From a virus: DNA of 50,583 nt. Shown in pieces: positions 13,604 to 22,433 of this stretch. Numbering within the stretch: position 1 is the first letter of the stretch; each line of letters starts with the position of its first letter. A program made the position numbers and the translations under genes. The notes beneath the pieces are model-generated. The model was not told the DNA's origin. It searched no databases and saw only the letters and a list, made by a program, of their open reading frames with translations. The stretch covers positions 1 through 50,583 of IMG/VR virus record IMGVR_UViG_3300030333_007623; one strand, 5' to 3'.

Positions 13604-14487
13604 TCTAAAATTTCTTTTTTATTCATACAGCCGAAGTCATTTTTACAAGGTAGTTTTATTATGACATCGTCTTCATCGAAGTGCTTGTTTAGAGTCTTCT
13701 TCGCCTTCCAAGCGGCCTTGTTGCCCGCTCCATTTGCCCCGTCATTGTTCAAAGCAATTATAATCTTGTCTGGGTAAATCCTAAGTAAGCACATTAAAAG
13801 ATGCGCGCTTAAAGATACTCCAAACATAACTAAAGTATTTTTGATTCCAGCCTCCCAAAGAGCCAGCATGTCCCCAATGCTCTCTACTATAATAACCTCA
13901 TTCTCTTTTTTAATAATTTCAAAGTTAACTTGAAGAGGATAGCCCCATTTTGAAGTGGCTCCTTGGTGCTTCCATTTTATTGGACTTTGACCCGTCGTGT
14001 CCCTGCCTGTGCATCCAATTAACTTTCTATTACCAGTTGAGGTGACACTAAAAATTGGAAAGACGTACCTATTTGAAAAAGCGCCCCTGACAGCCATACC
14101 GCCTTCAAAAAGTTTCATTGTCACAGGGCTTACTCCCCTACCCTCCCAGTACGAATGGTCTTTAACTAAATTAGCAAGAGCTTCTGTCGGGATAGGCTTA
14201 ATATGTTCAAGCCTCGGCTCTTGTTTTTTTGGTTTTTCAAATTGATACTTGGTAGATACAAATTTTCTAGCCTCTTCTATTGTTGAAAGATTTTTTGTAA
14301 TCCTAATCAGTTCTTCGATTGGGCCAGACTTACACTCTTTAAAATCCGTCCACCAACCAGTATTTTTATCTACGCTTAAAACAGAATCACTGCTCGAATC
14401 CCTGTAAAGAGGATTCATCCTGTACTGCCTGCCAGAATCTTTAATTCTGTACCCTAGGTCAATTAGTATATCTCTTATCTCCGACAC
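13588..14487 (-). CDS. Toprim DNA primase without zinc cysteines
   Basis: A 299-residue primase that makes RNA primers for replication. The Toprim fold is seen in VIIVESIGDMLALWEAGI (catalytic Glu near 216) and IIIALNNDGANGAG (about 246-260). The usual DxD first Asp is Asn (NND), a variant seen in some phage primases. The N-terminal 60 residues follow the outline of a CHC2 zinc ribbon (MNPLYRDSSSDSVLSVD, then GWWTDFKECKSG) but lack the metal Cys/His set. The start is GTG at 14487, overlapping the helicase TAG. Translation is coupled to the helicase, its natural partner. Confidence 0.82.
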   Translation of the reverse strand: MSEIRDILIDLGYRIKDSGRQYRMNPLYRDSSSDSVLSVDKNTGWWTDFKECKSGPIEELIRITKNLSTIEEARKFVSTKYQFEKPKKQEPRLEHIKPIPTEALANLVKDHSYWEGRGVSPVTMKLFEGGMAVRGAFSNRYVFPIFSVTSTGNRKLIGCTGRDTTGQSPIKWKHQGATSKWGYPLQVNFEIIKKENEVIIVESIGDMLALWEAGIKNTLVMFGVSLSAHLLMCLLRIYPDKIIIALNNDGANGAGNKAAWKAKKTLNKHFDEDDVIIKLPCKNDFGCMNKKEILEWRNS

Positions 14488-16019
14488 TATAATATACTGG
14501 TGTCTCCGTCATTCCCTGCGATATCTCGTTGAGCTATGTCAAACCTTTGTCTGATTTCGTTAACGATGTCATGTAGCGACCCTCTGCACTCTATTGCAAA
14601 GTTTTCTACATTAAAATTTAAGTAGTTGTTACTCCACTCTTCTCTGTGAATTTCTATTTGATTATTTTCTTCTATAATCGGTCTTCGTATAAGATCTTGA
14701 TGACCTGCCGCATCGCGTCCTTGATACCTTGTTTTAATTGGTAATAATTTATGCGTTCCAAAATGCTCGCCATCCATAGCTATTTCATCAGCAGTTTTTC
14801 TTCTGAATATAGCAACGAAACTGGCGAACCATTGCAATCTATCGGACAATGATATAGCTGAAGCGTCATCAACCAAGCTTCTACTATTCCTGTTATGACT
14901 TTCTCCCGAGCGATTCATCTGCATGGCAGTTATAATTGGAGCGCTCAACTCTTCAGAAATTCTTTTAAGCTTATCTATCTTATCTCCTATCGCTTGATGC
15001 TCAGCCCAGTTTTTATCAACTTTCTCGCCAGTTAGTTTGACATAGTCGTAAGCTATTATACATTTGTTACCTCTGCCAACATGCTTCATATGCCAGCGAC
15101 GAATAATTGAACAAACTTCGTCAATGGTTTTATTTCTTACATGATAATGAAAATACTTTACATTTTGATATTTGCTTGAAGCTTTTTGAGCTTGGTAGTC
15201 TCTTACTTTTTGATACAGCTCCTTGTTTTTAATCCATTTACCGGTCTCTAAATACCAAAGCGGTACTCCGGTTTCAGCAGCAGCCATCCTAAATTTTATT
15301 TCATTACTCGACATCTCTGTGTCAAGCACTAAAACAGGAACATCGTTCCTCATGGCGCTCTTTAGACATATATCGTTGATGAAAGTTGTTTTGCCTTGAG
15401 CCGGACGAGAAACGATAGCATATATGTTACCATCTCTTAGTCCGCCGAACAGTCTATTAAATTCATCGTATGGAGTTAATAATCCAGATTCATCTGAGGG
15501 GTTCATCCCCGCTTCCTCTACCACATCTAAAAAATCATCTAAAATGTTTTGAGGCGATTCTTCGATTTCGTAAGAAAGTATTTTTTCCGAATATATAGAA
15601 TCAGATTTAGTTATAATCTCATCTACAGATTTATCAGCAGACTCACTGTTTAGAAAATACTTTAAATCATCAGCCGTCTCTTCCAGTTCTCTTAATATTC
15701 TATATTTTACTAATTGCTGAACATGAGGCTTAATGCCTCTTTTGTTTGGAGCTTTTAAATATACTGTTTCAAGGTATCCATGAATGTCAACCCCGTCTTT
15801 AGTATGTACTCCTACATTCTTTAGCTTCTCGGAAACAAGAATTTTATCTACCTTATTTCCTTCAACATAAGAATTTCTTAATACAGAATATATTGATTTA
15901 TGTACCGAATGATAAAAGTCCGCTACATTTAAAACAGAATCGAATTCTGATATAGAATCTGGATACTTGAGAAGTCCGCCTAAAACGTACATCTCAAGCT
16001 TGAGAGAGTATAAACCCAT
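14487..16019 (-). CDS. dnaB: DnaB-like replicative helicase
   Basis: A 510-residue hexameric helicase that unwinds the fork. The N-terminal domain (1-150) resembles the DnaB primase-interacting domain. The RecA-like core has Walker A SRPAQGKTTF (about 206-215), VLVLDTEMSSNEIKFRMAA (H1a/Walker region), Walker B-like CIIAYDYVKL and AMQMNRSGE (Q-loop and downstream). The order matches the DnaB family. It lies directly upstream of the primase and just after the tubulin-like gene, with only 3 bases between. Confidence 0.92.
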   Translation of the reverse strand: MGLYSLKLEMYVLGGLLKYPDSISEFDSVLNVADFYHSVHKSIYSVLRNSYVEGNKVDKILVSEKLKNVGVHTKDGVDIHGYLETVYLKAPNKRGIKPHVQQLVKYRILRELEETADDLKYFLNSESADKSVDEIITKSDSIYSEKILSYEIEESPQNILDDFLDVVEEAGMNPSDESGLLTPYDEFNRLFGGLRDGNIYAIVSRPAQGKTTFINDICLKSAMRNDVPVLVLDTEMSSNEIKFRMAAAETGVPLWYLETGKWIKNKELYQKVRDYQAQKASSKYQNVKYFHYHVRNKTIDEVCSIIRRWHMKHVGRGNKCIIAYDYVKLTGEKVDKNWAEHQAIGDKIDKLKRISEELSAPIITAMQMNRSGESHNRNSRSLVDDASAISLSDRLQWFASFVAIFRRKTADEIAMDGEHFGTHKLLPIKTRYQGRDAAGHQDLIRRPIIEENNQIEIHREEWSNNYLNFNVENFAIECRGSLHDIVNEIRQRFDIAQRDIAGNDGDTSIL

Positions 16020-16022
16020 GTA

Positions 16023-17294
16023 TTATTTATATTTTCTGTCTACCCCGAAGAAGTAAGAGAACAAGTTTTCCGGGACTTGCAGCCCTCCAATAGCGGTATA
16101 TACAGCTAGACCTTGTTTCGCCCCAGCGTAAATGCCGCGATGGACAGTAGAACCATCACCCATCATTCTGCTCAGTTGTTCAAAACCATGTTCTAAGCTA
16201 GACTGAGGTATGTTGTCAAGAGAATTTTTATCGCCAATAATAACGCAGGCCGCAACATTTCCCGTAGAAGCGTCTACGCCTGCTAAAATATTTTTGCGAA
16301 GATTATCTCTAACTGCGTAAGATATGCCTGTTTCGCTGGTGTCTTTAATTGGGGTAGCCCCGAACATTATGACTCCAGATGAAAAAATTGTATCTAGATC
16401 TGCCTTGTCGAAAGTAGTATAAGCAGATTCTTTAGCGGAGATTTTATTAAAAAGATGCAGGATAGAACATATGCTGTTATTTGCCGTGCTCCAAAACTGA
16501 TTAACGCTAAGTTTAGGATAAAGTTGTTTTATTTTTTCGTTATCCAGAATAATCAATGGAGAAAGAACTCCTGCTTTTTGAGCGTCAACAATCTTGCTAA
16601 TTGTATTTTCGGCGTTCTTCTGGACTTTTATACCTTCTGCTCTAGTAGGTAAAGCTGCTATGCATCCAACTTTAGCGTCTGTGTCTTTCGTCTCCTTGCT
16701 TAAAGATTGGTTTAAATCATGGCAGATGTCTATAACTCTAGCAACACCGCCAGCCCCAGTTCCTCCACCCGCTCCGGCGCAGACTAGAACTCTTTCATAT
16801 CCTGTTCCGAAAGTTCTTTTTAGGAAATCAAGAATATCTTCATATCTTGTTCGAAATACTTCGTCCGCCGCATCTGGATTTTTGCCAGCACCACCATCTC
16901 CAATCAAGAGCTTATTCTGTTCTGGAATTTTAATTAAAGATAGATCTTGCTTCGCAGTATTTATTACGCCAACTCTACGATATCCTAAGTTCCAGAAAGA
17001 CTCCGCTAATCTAGAGCCTCCTTGGCCTACTCCTACGATGGCAAAATTAAAAGCTGCGTCATCAAAAGTGTCTTTAATTGCATCTTCTATTTGCTCATCG
17101 TCTGGAAGAGGGATATCTGGTAAATCAATACCTAAATCGTCAACCCCTAAACTTTCAACTGGGGCGAGGGGAGCTTCCTCTGGGGTGGGTGCGGGCGCTT
17201 CTCCAGCAGTTAAAGATGCAGGTGGTTCTAGTCCCGGCAAAGGAGTTTCGTTTTCTTTGTTTGGATAATAGTCTGATATATTTGTATCACTCAT
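16023..17294 (-). CDS. tubulin/FtsZ-like GTPase
   Basis: A 423-residue member of the tubulin/FtsZ superfamily, which assembles into GTP-driven filaments. Residues 1-80 are a Pro- and acid-rich disordered tail. The GTPase starts with FAIVGVGQGGSRL (T1-like, about 84-96), GDGGAGKNPDAADE (T3) and the signature GAGGGTGAGG at 174-183. A T7-like catalytic segment FDKADLDTIF follows. The length and unusual N-terminal tail differ from host FtsZ, and it sits inside the replication operon, which argues for a phage protein with a TubZ- or PhuZ-like role such as positioning or segregating replicating phage DNA. Interference with host FtsZ is an alternative. Confidence 0.85.
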   Translation of the reverse strand: MSDTNISDYYPNKENETPLPGLEPPASLTAGEAPAPTPEEAPLAPVESLGVDDLGIDLPDIPLPDDEQIEDAIKDTFDDAAFNFAIVGVGQGGSRLAESFWNLGYRRVGVINTAKQDLSLIKIPEQNKLLIGDGGAGKNPDAADEVFRTRYEDILDFLKRTFGTGYERVLVCAGAGGGTGAGGVARVIDICHDLNQSLSKETKDTDAKVGCIAALPTRAEGIKVQKNAENTISKIVDAQKAGVLSPLIILDNEKIKQLYPKLSVNQFWSTANNSICSILHLFNKISAKESAYTTFDKADLDTIFSSGVIMFGATPIKDTSETGISYAVRDNLRKNILAGVDASTGNVAACVIIGDKNSLDNIPQSSLEHGFEQLSRMMGDGSTVHRGIYAGAKQGLAVYTAIGGLQVPENLFSYFFGVDRKYK

Positions 17295-17574
17295 CTTGAT
17301 AACCTTCTTCCTCGTCTTCTTCTGAATTGCTCTGTATCCTAGTGGTTATATTATCTAGAAAACTTTCTCTAGAAATTTCCTCCATGGCCTCTGACCAATT
17401 TTTGATAAAATACTGAAGCGACATAGCATTCAAATCATCCGAGATTTGAGCATGCACTTGAGGCTTTGCCTTCTCGTCAAAACTGAATAATACATATCCT
17501 CCATAAGACATTTCGCTTATATTATCCAGTACCTTTTGAGGCATGCTGCCGTACTGTACTTCTTTGCTCATCAT
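17287..17574 (-). CDS. hypothetical protein with acidic tail, 95 aa
   Basis: A 95-residue protein ending in a strongly acidic tail (SEEDEEEGYQDE). The body (about 10-75) seems globular with two helices. It precedes and overlaps the tubulin-like gene by 8 bases, so an accessory role such as a filament adaptor or DNA-mimic is conceivable but unsupported. A GTGTAATA element lies 4 bases before the first ATG, or 7 bases before the second ATG at 17571. Confidence 0.65.
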   Translation of the reverse strand: MMSKEVQYGSMPQKVLDNISEMSYGGYVLFSFDEKAKPQVHAQISDDLNAMSLQYFIKNWSEAMEEISRESFLDNITTRIQSNSEEDEEEGYQDE

Positions 17575-17578
17575 AATA

Positions 17579-17586
17579 TATTACAC
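17579..17586 (-). promoter_or_regulatory. GTGTAATA element before start codon
   Basis: Minus strand GTGTAATA, one base different from the GTGTAAAT consensus, 4-7 bases before the start of the acidic-tail gene. Confidence 0.35.
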
Positions 17587-17592
17587 TAAGTA

Positions 17593-18009
17593 TTAAATAT
17601 CTACGCCAAAAGTGTCTAAAATATAGGATCTGCTAAGATTTTCTATATCTTTAGTTTCTATTTCTAAAACTTTGAATTCATTCATTTCTAGCCAACTTAT
17701 TTTTTTCATATCCCTTTTAATAGAGGCGAGATACTTATCCCTTGATCCCCCATGAAAAAATTTATTATACTGGTTGTGCTGATCTCCCTGCACCTCTACC
17801 GCTATCTTGCGAGTGAAGTTTATCAAGTCCACTTTCATTCTCGTTCCAAAGACAGGAAACTCTTCGTAGCAAATATGATTTTCCCAATAATCTTTGAAAA
17901 AAGTTTTTACGTTGAATTGTATCTTTGATCTGCACTTTTTATCCCAATCTATTTTATACTTTGTTACGTTTTTACTAACAAGTCTACCGTTTATGCTGTA
18001 AAGCCTCAT
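17593..18009 (-). CDS. predicted Vsr/DUF559-like endonuclease
   Basis: A 138-residue protein with a compact PD-(D/E)XK-like core: RMKVDLINF (candidate Asp), KIAVEVQGDQHNQYNKFFHG (Glu-x-Gln-Gly-x-x-His, as in Vsr/DUF559 folds) and then DMKKISWLEMNEFKVLEIE. Such enzymes nick DNA or resolve branches. The gene directly follows recA with a one-base overlap, so a recombination or repair role fits. The specificity is unknown. Confidence 0.6.
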   Translation of the reverse strand: MRLYSINGRLVSKNVTKYKIDWDKKCRSKIQFNVKTFFKDYWENHICYEEFPVFGTRMKVDLINFTRKIAVEVQGDQHNQYNKFFHGGSRDKYLASIKRDMKKISWLEMNEFKVLEIETKDIENLSRSYILDTFGVDI

Positions 18010-19100
18010 TAGGCTAAAGTTAAAGTTTCTTTTAGCTTGGAGAAAAGATATTTAGTCAATTCGGGGTTATCTTCGAGACAAGCGGTGAACGCGTCTTCCC
18101 CTTGGATTTTTTCGGGTATCTCAAGATTATTCTCCTTTAGCTCATCAATGAGCTTTTTATTAACAGTAACCCACGAGCCAGCTTTTTCAACAAAACCCCA
18201 CTTAACGAGAGAGTCAAATATCTCGTACTCAATCCACACACTTTTGCCACCAGTTCTACCGTATCTAATAGGATACCTTATTTCAGCACCAGTGGTTTCA
18301 TTGGGAGTTTTCTTAAAAATAATTTTGCACCAATGACCGTCAGGGTTTCCGTCTTTAGAGTTCTTAGACGTTATTTGGTCACTCTTGTGACGCTTTTGAA
18401 ATTCAAAAATCCAATCAGAAAAGTGCAAAAGCGCATTGCCGCCTGTGGCATTTGTAAGTTTTGGGTCGCCTTTTTCATAAGGATTAACGCTTACAGTGCT
18501 GCGAACCTGAGAAATCATAAAGCAGATATGTCCTCTTGTGCTGATCGGCAAAGCCATGCGCTTTAAAAAGTTAGAGCTTAAAACTGCCCCACCTGCCACC
18601 TTGGTAGCCTCTGCGTAGGAGCGATCAATGTCTCCAGACGGAATCAAAGAATCCATCGAATCTATGATAAAAAAGTATTTTCTCTCAGTGGGGTTATCTT
18701 TAATTAAATTTGTAATGAATCCAATAACCGTCTCAAAAATATTAGACTTAAAAACAAACCACTTATCCTCAGAAGTATCTACTCCAGATCTCTCTATCAT
18801 CTCCTTGGAAAGCCTTCCCTCAGATTTAACATAAATAACCATAGAATTATCTACTGATTTCTGAAAGTTTTTTGCGAAAGCCAGAGAGCAGGATGTCTTT
18901 CCTCCTTCTGAAATGCCGCTTGCTCTAATGATCGAGGGCCTTAATCCTCCGGCCATTGCAATATCTAAAAGCAAGCTGCCGCTGGAAACGGTATAATTGG
19001 CCTCTGTTTCAAAATTGTAGTGCTCATGCTTGTGATCCTGCAAATACTGTTTTATTTGCCCAACTGGATCTAACGTATCATTCTTTTTCTTCGCTGCCAT
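18009..19100 (-). CDS. recA: RecA/UvsX-like recombinase
   Basis: A 363-residue strand-exchange ATPase. Walker A is ASGISEGGKTSC (about 60-71), the position of the RecA catalytic Glu is in YVKSEGRLS, Walker B is YFFIIDSMDSLIPS (about 144-157), and the L1/L2 region includes FMISQVRSTVSVN and LTNATGGNALLHFSDWI, matching the RecA motif TGGNALKFY. It is close to RecA in length and lacks the long C-terminal domain of some bacterial RecA proteins. It lies at the upstream end of the replisome block and probably supports recombination-dependent replication. Confidence 0.9.
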   Translation of the reverse strand: MAAKKKNDTLDPVGQIKQYLQDHKHEHYNFETEANYTVSSGSLLLDIAMAGGLRPSIIRASGISEGGKTSCSLAFAKNFQKSVDNSMVIYVKSEGRLSKEMIERSGVDTSEDKWFVFKSNIFETVIGFITNLIKDNPTERKYFFIIDSMDSLIPSGDIDRSYAEATKVAGGAVLSSNFLKRMALPISTRGHICFMISQVRSTVSVNPYEKGDPKLTNATGGNALLHFSDWIFEFQKRHKSDQITSKNSKDGNPDGHWCKIIFKKTPNETTGAEIRYPIRYGRTGGKSVWIEYEIFDSLVKWGFVEKAGSWVTVNKKLIDELKENNLEIPEKIQGEDAFTACLEDNPELTKYLFSKLKETLTLA

Positions 19101-19455
19101 CTCTTAAAAAATCTAATAAATTCTTTTTAGGTTTGATCTTTTTCGACCTACCTGCCTTGCGACTACTTAAAGGATATTCCTTTTCTGGAGACAAGTCAAG
19201 CTTATATTTATTCCATTCTACAATTAGGTATTTCTTCCCATGCGGAGTCTGAAACCACAGCAAAGACTCCATGTAATCAAAAGGTTTGTTGAGGATAAAC
19301 CAGAATTTTTTATCAGAAAATTTCTTAAGAAGGATCTTTGTTACATCCATCTCCCTTTTCGTAGCCTTCGGGTCTTTCCAGATAGCTTGAGAATCTTTTG
19401 TAAATTTTTCAATTATGTATTGGTTAATTGTTAATTTTCTTTTAAGCTTCCTCAT
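19078..19455 (-). CDS. hypothetical basic protein, 125 aa
   Basis: A Lys-rich protein with an N-terminal helical region and one beta-like segment (KKYLIVEWNKYKLDLS), followed by a basic linker (SSRKAGRSKKIKPKK) and an acidic end. It overlaps recA by 23 bases and a glycosyltransferase upstream by 14 bases, so it is transcribed with both. The charge suggests DNA or protein binding. I recognise no family. Confidence 0.65.
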   Translation of the reverse strand: MRKLKRKLTINQYIIEKFTKDSQAIWKDPKATKREMDVTKILLKKFSDKKFWFILNKPFDYMESLLWFQTPHGKKYLIVEWNKYKLDLSPEKEYPLSSRKAGRSKKIKPKKNLLDFLRDGSEEKE

Positions 19456-20356
19456 TGCTGATATATTCCCTGTATTTATCTAAATTGTCAATTAAGTATT
19501 TAGGGTGGGAGTTAGGCGTAATGTCCACTTTTTTCACCTTGTAATCTATAAACAATCTTTCTAAAGCTTCATCGATATTATTGTGCTCGAATTTTATTTT
19601 TTTATTATTTGGAACAATGTCCCTAGAATGCGCCCAACTTTTTTGTTTCTGTAGCACTTTATCTCCTCCAGTATTATCAAGCCAAGAGAAATGCCATCCA
19701 GCATTAGGTATCGAAGGATGCGTAGAGATAGCGTTGCCTCTTATAGTAGATGGCAATATCGTTTTTAATAAAGAAAGCTCAGTCATCTGCGCTACGGAAT
19801 TATTCTGGCAAAATAAGTTGAATTTATAAACATATAAATCTAAAGAAAACCCAACGCTTGGCCTAGACTGCATGCCGTGAGGCATAATCCTATCTAACTG
19901 CCTCAGTGGGTAAAGTTTATCTTTGTCAGAAAATATATAAAAAGCTTTTTTAAAAGCGTCTTCGTTTAGGATTTCATCTAAGGCGCTTATGTAAATTATA
20001 TCTGTATCTTTAGCTCCTATGTCTTGCAAAATCTTAACGGGATAATTTCCTTGAAAATGATCCCTAATCCAGTCTTTAGTGTTTTGCCCTGCTCCAGTTC
20101 TATCGTGAACACTGAAGTTATCTAAAAGCTCAGGGTGCTGCCGTATTCCTTCGTCAAAATTATCTATTTTAGTATAGATAATTTTAGACTTATACTGGTC
20201 GAATCTTTTGTGATCAAAGTTAAAAGGTTTCGGTAGGCCGGTGTGGGTTTCGGAAGCTTCAGTTATAATAAATTTATCAACAAAATTCCAGTGTTGATTT
20301 AATCTCAATTCCAGTAAATCATTTTCATTAAAGAAGGGGAAACAGTCGTATACCAT
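19442..20356 (-). CDS. GT17-like glycosyltransferase
   Basis: A 304-residue protein resembling glycosyltransferase family 17 (beta-1,4-mannosyl-glycoprotein GlcNAc-transferase type). The N-terminal motif VYDCFPFFNENDLLELRL and the following FIITEASETHTG are typical, as is the central DIIYISALDEI, which provides acidic residues for donor binding, and PHGMQSRPSVGFSLDLYVY. It would add a sugar, by family GlcNAc, to an acceptor glycan. It is the last gene of the sugar block before recA and stands after an FkbM-type methyltransferase. Confidence 0.8.
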   Translation of the reverse strand: MVYDCFPFFNENDLLELRLNQHWNFVDKFIITEASETHTGLPKPFNFDHKRFDQYKSKIIYTKIDNFDEGIRQHPELLDNFSVHDRTGAGQNTKDWIRDHFQGNYPVKILQDIGAKDTDIIYISALDEILNEDAFKKAFYIFSDKDKLYPLRQLDRIMPHGMQSRPSVGFSLDLYVYKFNLFCQNNSVAQMTELSLLKTILPSTIRGNAISTHPSIPNAGWHFSWLDNTGGDKVLQKQKSWAHSRDIVPNNKKIKFEHNNIDEALERLFIDYKVKKVDITPNSHPKYLIDNLDKYREYISNEEA

Positions 20357-20360
20357 TATG

Positions 20361-21026
20361 TTAATTAATAAATTCAGCTAATGATTCTATGCATTGATTA
20401 TAAGTCGCTCCTTTTTTGCTTATATCCATTATATTTTCAATAGGGATAGAATCTTCTTTAATCCACCAATCCTCCCAAGGGGTACCGTCTTCAAAACTCA
20501 CATCTTCAAAAAGCATTACATACCCCCTCATCAAAAGCATAGCTCTAGTAGCATCGCAGATGCTTCTGCCATATTTAAAAGCTTCATGCTCCAAAGTCAT
20601 AGCTTTGAACTCTATATCTGCATCTAGAACTCTTTCTAAAACTGGCGCTGATAAATTTGTCGTTCCATCTACATCCAAGGATATATAGTCAACCTCTTTA
20701 GGACTGTGCTCTTTTAGTAAATCTGTCAGCTTCGAAGTTGTAGCATCAACTTGGTAAAAAGGAGACTCTCTGTGCTTACTCCAATCGCAATCAGTTTCAA
20801 CATCACCTATATCAAACCCTATCCCTTCCCAATTATAATAATTTTCTAATATATATGTATTGCTGGCATCTTTGGGGTGCCCGCAGGCTATATCTAAAAA
20901 ATAACCCGGTTCATTATATACATAATCAGGCTGACTAGCTAAAAGGTGACAAATAAATTCGTCCTGTCTTTCGCAAGAGAACTTTCTCCCCGCGACCCTT
21001 GTAATTTCCTCAAAGTCTCCCGGCAT
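20361..21026 (-). CDS. FkbM-like SAM-dependent methyltransferase
   Basis: A 221-residue methyltransferase of the FkbM (Methyltransf_21) type. The SAM-binding segment is GYFLDIACGHPKDASNTY (about 42-59), followed by WEGIGFDIGD and the characteristic DYISLDVDGTTNLSAP (about 113-128). These enzymes O-methylate sugars. It lies between GDP-mannose 4,6-dehydratase (17-base overlap) and a GT17 enzyme, so a deoxysugar or its glycan is the likely target. Confidence 0.8.
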   Translation of the reverse strand: MPGDFEEITRVAGRKFSCERQDEFICHLLASQPDYVYNEPGYFLDIACGHPKDASNTYILENYYNWEGIGFDIGDVETDCDWSKHRESPFYQVDATTSKLTDLLKEHSPKEVDYISLDVDGTTNLSAPVLERVLDADIEFKAMTLEHEAFKYGRSICDATRAMLLMRGYVMLFEDVSFEDGTPWEDWWIKEDSIPIENIMDISKKGATYNQCIESLAEFIN

Positions 21027-22068
21027 ATTCTTTTAAATCTGCATCAACCATCTTTTTTACTAAATCGCTAAAAGAAACTTCGGGCTTCCATCCAAGCTTC
21101 TCTCTTGCTGGATTAGAGTCTCCATACAAAAGCTCCACCTCTGCGGGGCGGTAAAACTTTTCATTAATTTCTGCTAATGCAGTATTCTCTTGGAACAATC
21201 TAAACTTTTCATCCATCCCTTCCCCGCTCCAGAGGCCCGGTACTCCTGCCGCTGCAAAAGCTTCGCTAACGAACTCTTTGACAGAATGAGTTTCGTTACT
21301 TGACAGGACATATTCATTCGGTTCGGACTGGTTTAACATCGCCCAAACACCTTTCACAAAATCTTCAGAGTCAGACCAATCTCTTCTAGAGTTTACATTA
21401 CCTAATTGAAGTGGCTCAAATTTTTCTCCTTTATCCAGCGCGCTTTTTATTCTAGCAACTCCTTTTGTAATTTTTCTAGTGACGAACTCTTCTCCTCTTT
21501 TAACTCCTTCGTGATTAAATAAAATACTATGAATTGCAAAAAGATTATAAGACTCTCTGTAAACTTTAACTATATGTCTAGCAGCAGCTTTAGATGCTCC
21601 GTATGGGCTTCTAGGCTTGATTGGGTGCTTGATATCTTGCGGACTATAGTCTACGTCTCCAAATTCTTCAGAAGACCCAGCGCTATAGAAGCGGCAGTCA
21701 GGCTTAAACTTTCTAATAGCCTCCAAGCATCGAATGACTCCTAATGTATTAACATCGAATACCTGTAGTGGCATGTCCCAGCTAACACCTACAAAAGAAT
21801 TAGCTCCAAAATTAATAAAAAAATCTGGCTGAATTTCTTTTACAAGTTTATCTATACTTGTACCGTCAGAAAGATCTCCGTCAACAAGTTCGAAGTTAGG
21901 GGAGCTAGCAAAAGATTTTATATTTTTATAATTAGGCGAGCCTGAACGACGAACCATACCATAGACTTTAAAATCTTCTGAGCCCGAAGTAGTAGGGCTT
22001 AGGAGATATTCGGCCATGTTAGCCCCGTCTTGGCCTAATATACCTGTAATCAATACTTTTATTGCCAC
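21010..22068 (-). CDS. gmd: GDP-mannose 4,6-dehydratase
   Basis: A 352-residue extended SDR that converts GDP-mannose to GDP-4-keto-6-deoxymannose. It has the family dinucleotide motif GILGQDGANMAEYLL (about 9-23), VRRSGSPN for the NADP phosphate, SAGSSEEFG with catalytic Ser/Glu, SPYGASKAAARHIVKVY (YxxxK) and LFNHEGVKRGEEFVTRKI, the last being specific to GMD. The product is the precursor of GDP-fucose, rhamnose, perosamine and colitose. The C3-dehydratase at 32092 and the short reductase at 26581 could act on it. This is the most securely assigned gene of the sugar block. Confidence 0.92.
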   Translation of the reverse strand: MAIKVLITGILGQDGANMAEYLLSPTTSGSEDFKVYGMVRRSGSPNYKNIKSFASSPNFELVDGDLSDGTSIDKLVKEIQPDFFINFGANSFVGVSWDMPLQVFDVNTLGVIRCLEAIRKFKPDCRFYSAGSSEEFGDVDYSPQDIKHPIKPRSPYGASKAAARHIVKVYRESYNLFAIHSILFNHEGVKRGEEFVTRKITKGVARIKSALDKGEKFEPLQLGNVNSRRDWSDSEDFVKGVWAMLNQSEPNEYVLSSNETHSVKEFVSEAFAAAGVPGLWSGEGMDEKFRLFQENTALAEINEKFYRPAEVELLYGDSNPAREKLGWKPEVSFSDLVKKMVDADLKEYAGRL

Positions 22069-22109
22069 AGGTTATTTTATGAAGAAACTAGATTATTTCA
22101 AATAAAAAT

Positions 22110-22424
22110 TTACATACCGAAAGACTTACCGCACCCGCAGGATGCAGCAGCTTTAGGATTTACAAAATTAAATCCAGATTTAGCAAAGCCTGTCTCATAG
22201 TCTACAACAGTTTCTTCTAGGATAAATGCGCTTTTCTTATCTATACAAACAGTTACTCCATACTCTTCAAATTCTATTATAGAGTCCCCTGCTCTGGGTT
22301 CTTCTTCAATTTGAACATCATACAAAAAACCTGAGCATCCGCCGCCCGTCACCGAAATACGGACTAATACATTTTCGCCCTGACCTGACATGGCCTTCAG
22401 AGCGTTTTCTGTGAAGCTTATCAT
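22110..22424 (-). CDS. A-type iron-sulfur carrier (IscA/ErpA/HesB family)
   Basis: A 104-residue protein that carries or delivers Fe-S clusters. It has VTGGGCSGFLYDV with the first conserved Cys (about 30) and SCGCGKSF with the C-x-C pair at the C-terminus (about 96-98). The length and ends match the family exactly. It directly follows the radical SAM gene, which needs a 4Fe-4S cluster, with 9 bases between, so it probably helps mature that enzyme in the infected cell. Confidence 0.9.
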   Translation of the reverse strand: MISFTENALKAMSGQGENVLVRISVTGGGCSGFLYDVQIEEEPRAGDSIIEFEEYGVTVCIDKKSAFILEETVVDYETGFAKSGFNFVNPKAAASCGCGKSFGM

Positions 22425-22433
22425 AAAAAAAAA

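Noticed and set aside
16019-16034. T4-late-like TATAAATA before the helicase
   Set aside because: It is formed by the last codons of the tubulin-like gene (Lys-Tyr-Lys-stop) and is probably coincidental.
16594-17268. 224-residue + strand frame opposite the tubulin-like gene
   Set aside because: A Ser/Pro-rich shadow of a well-supported coding sequence.
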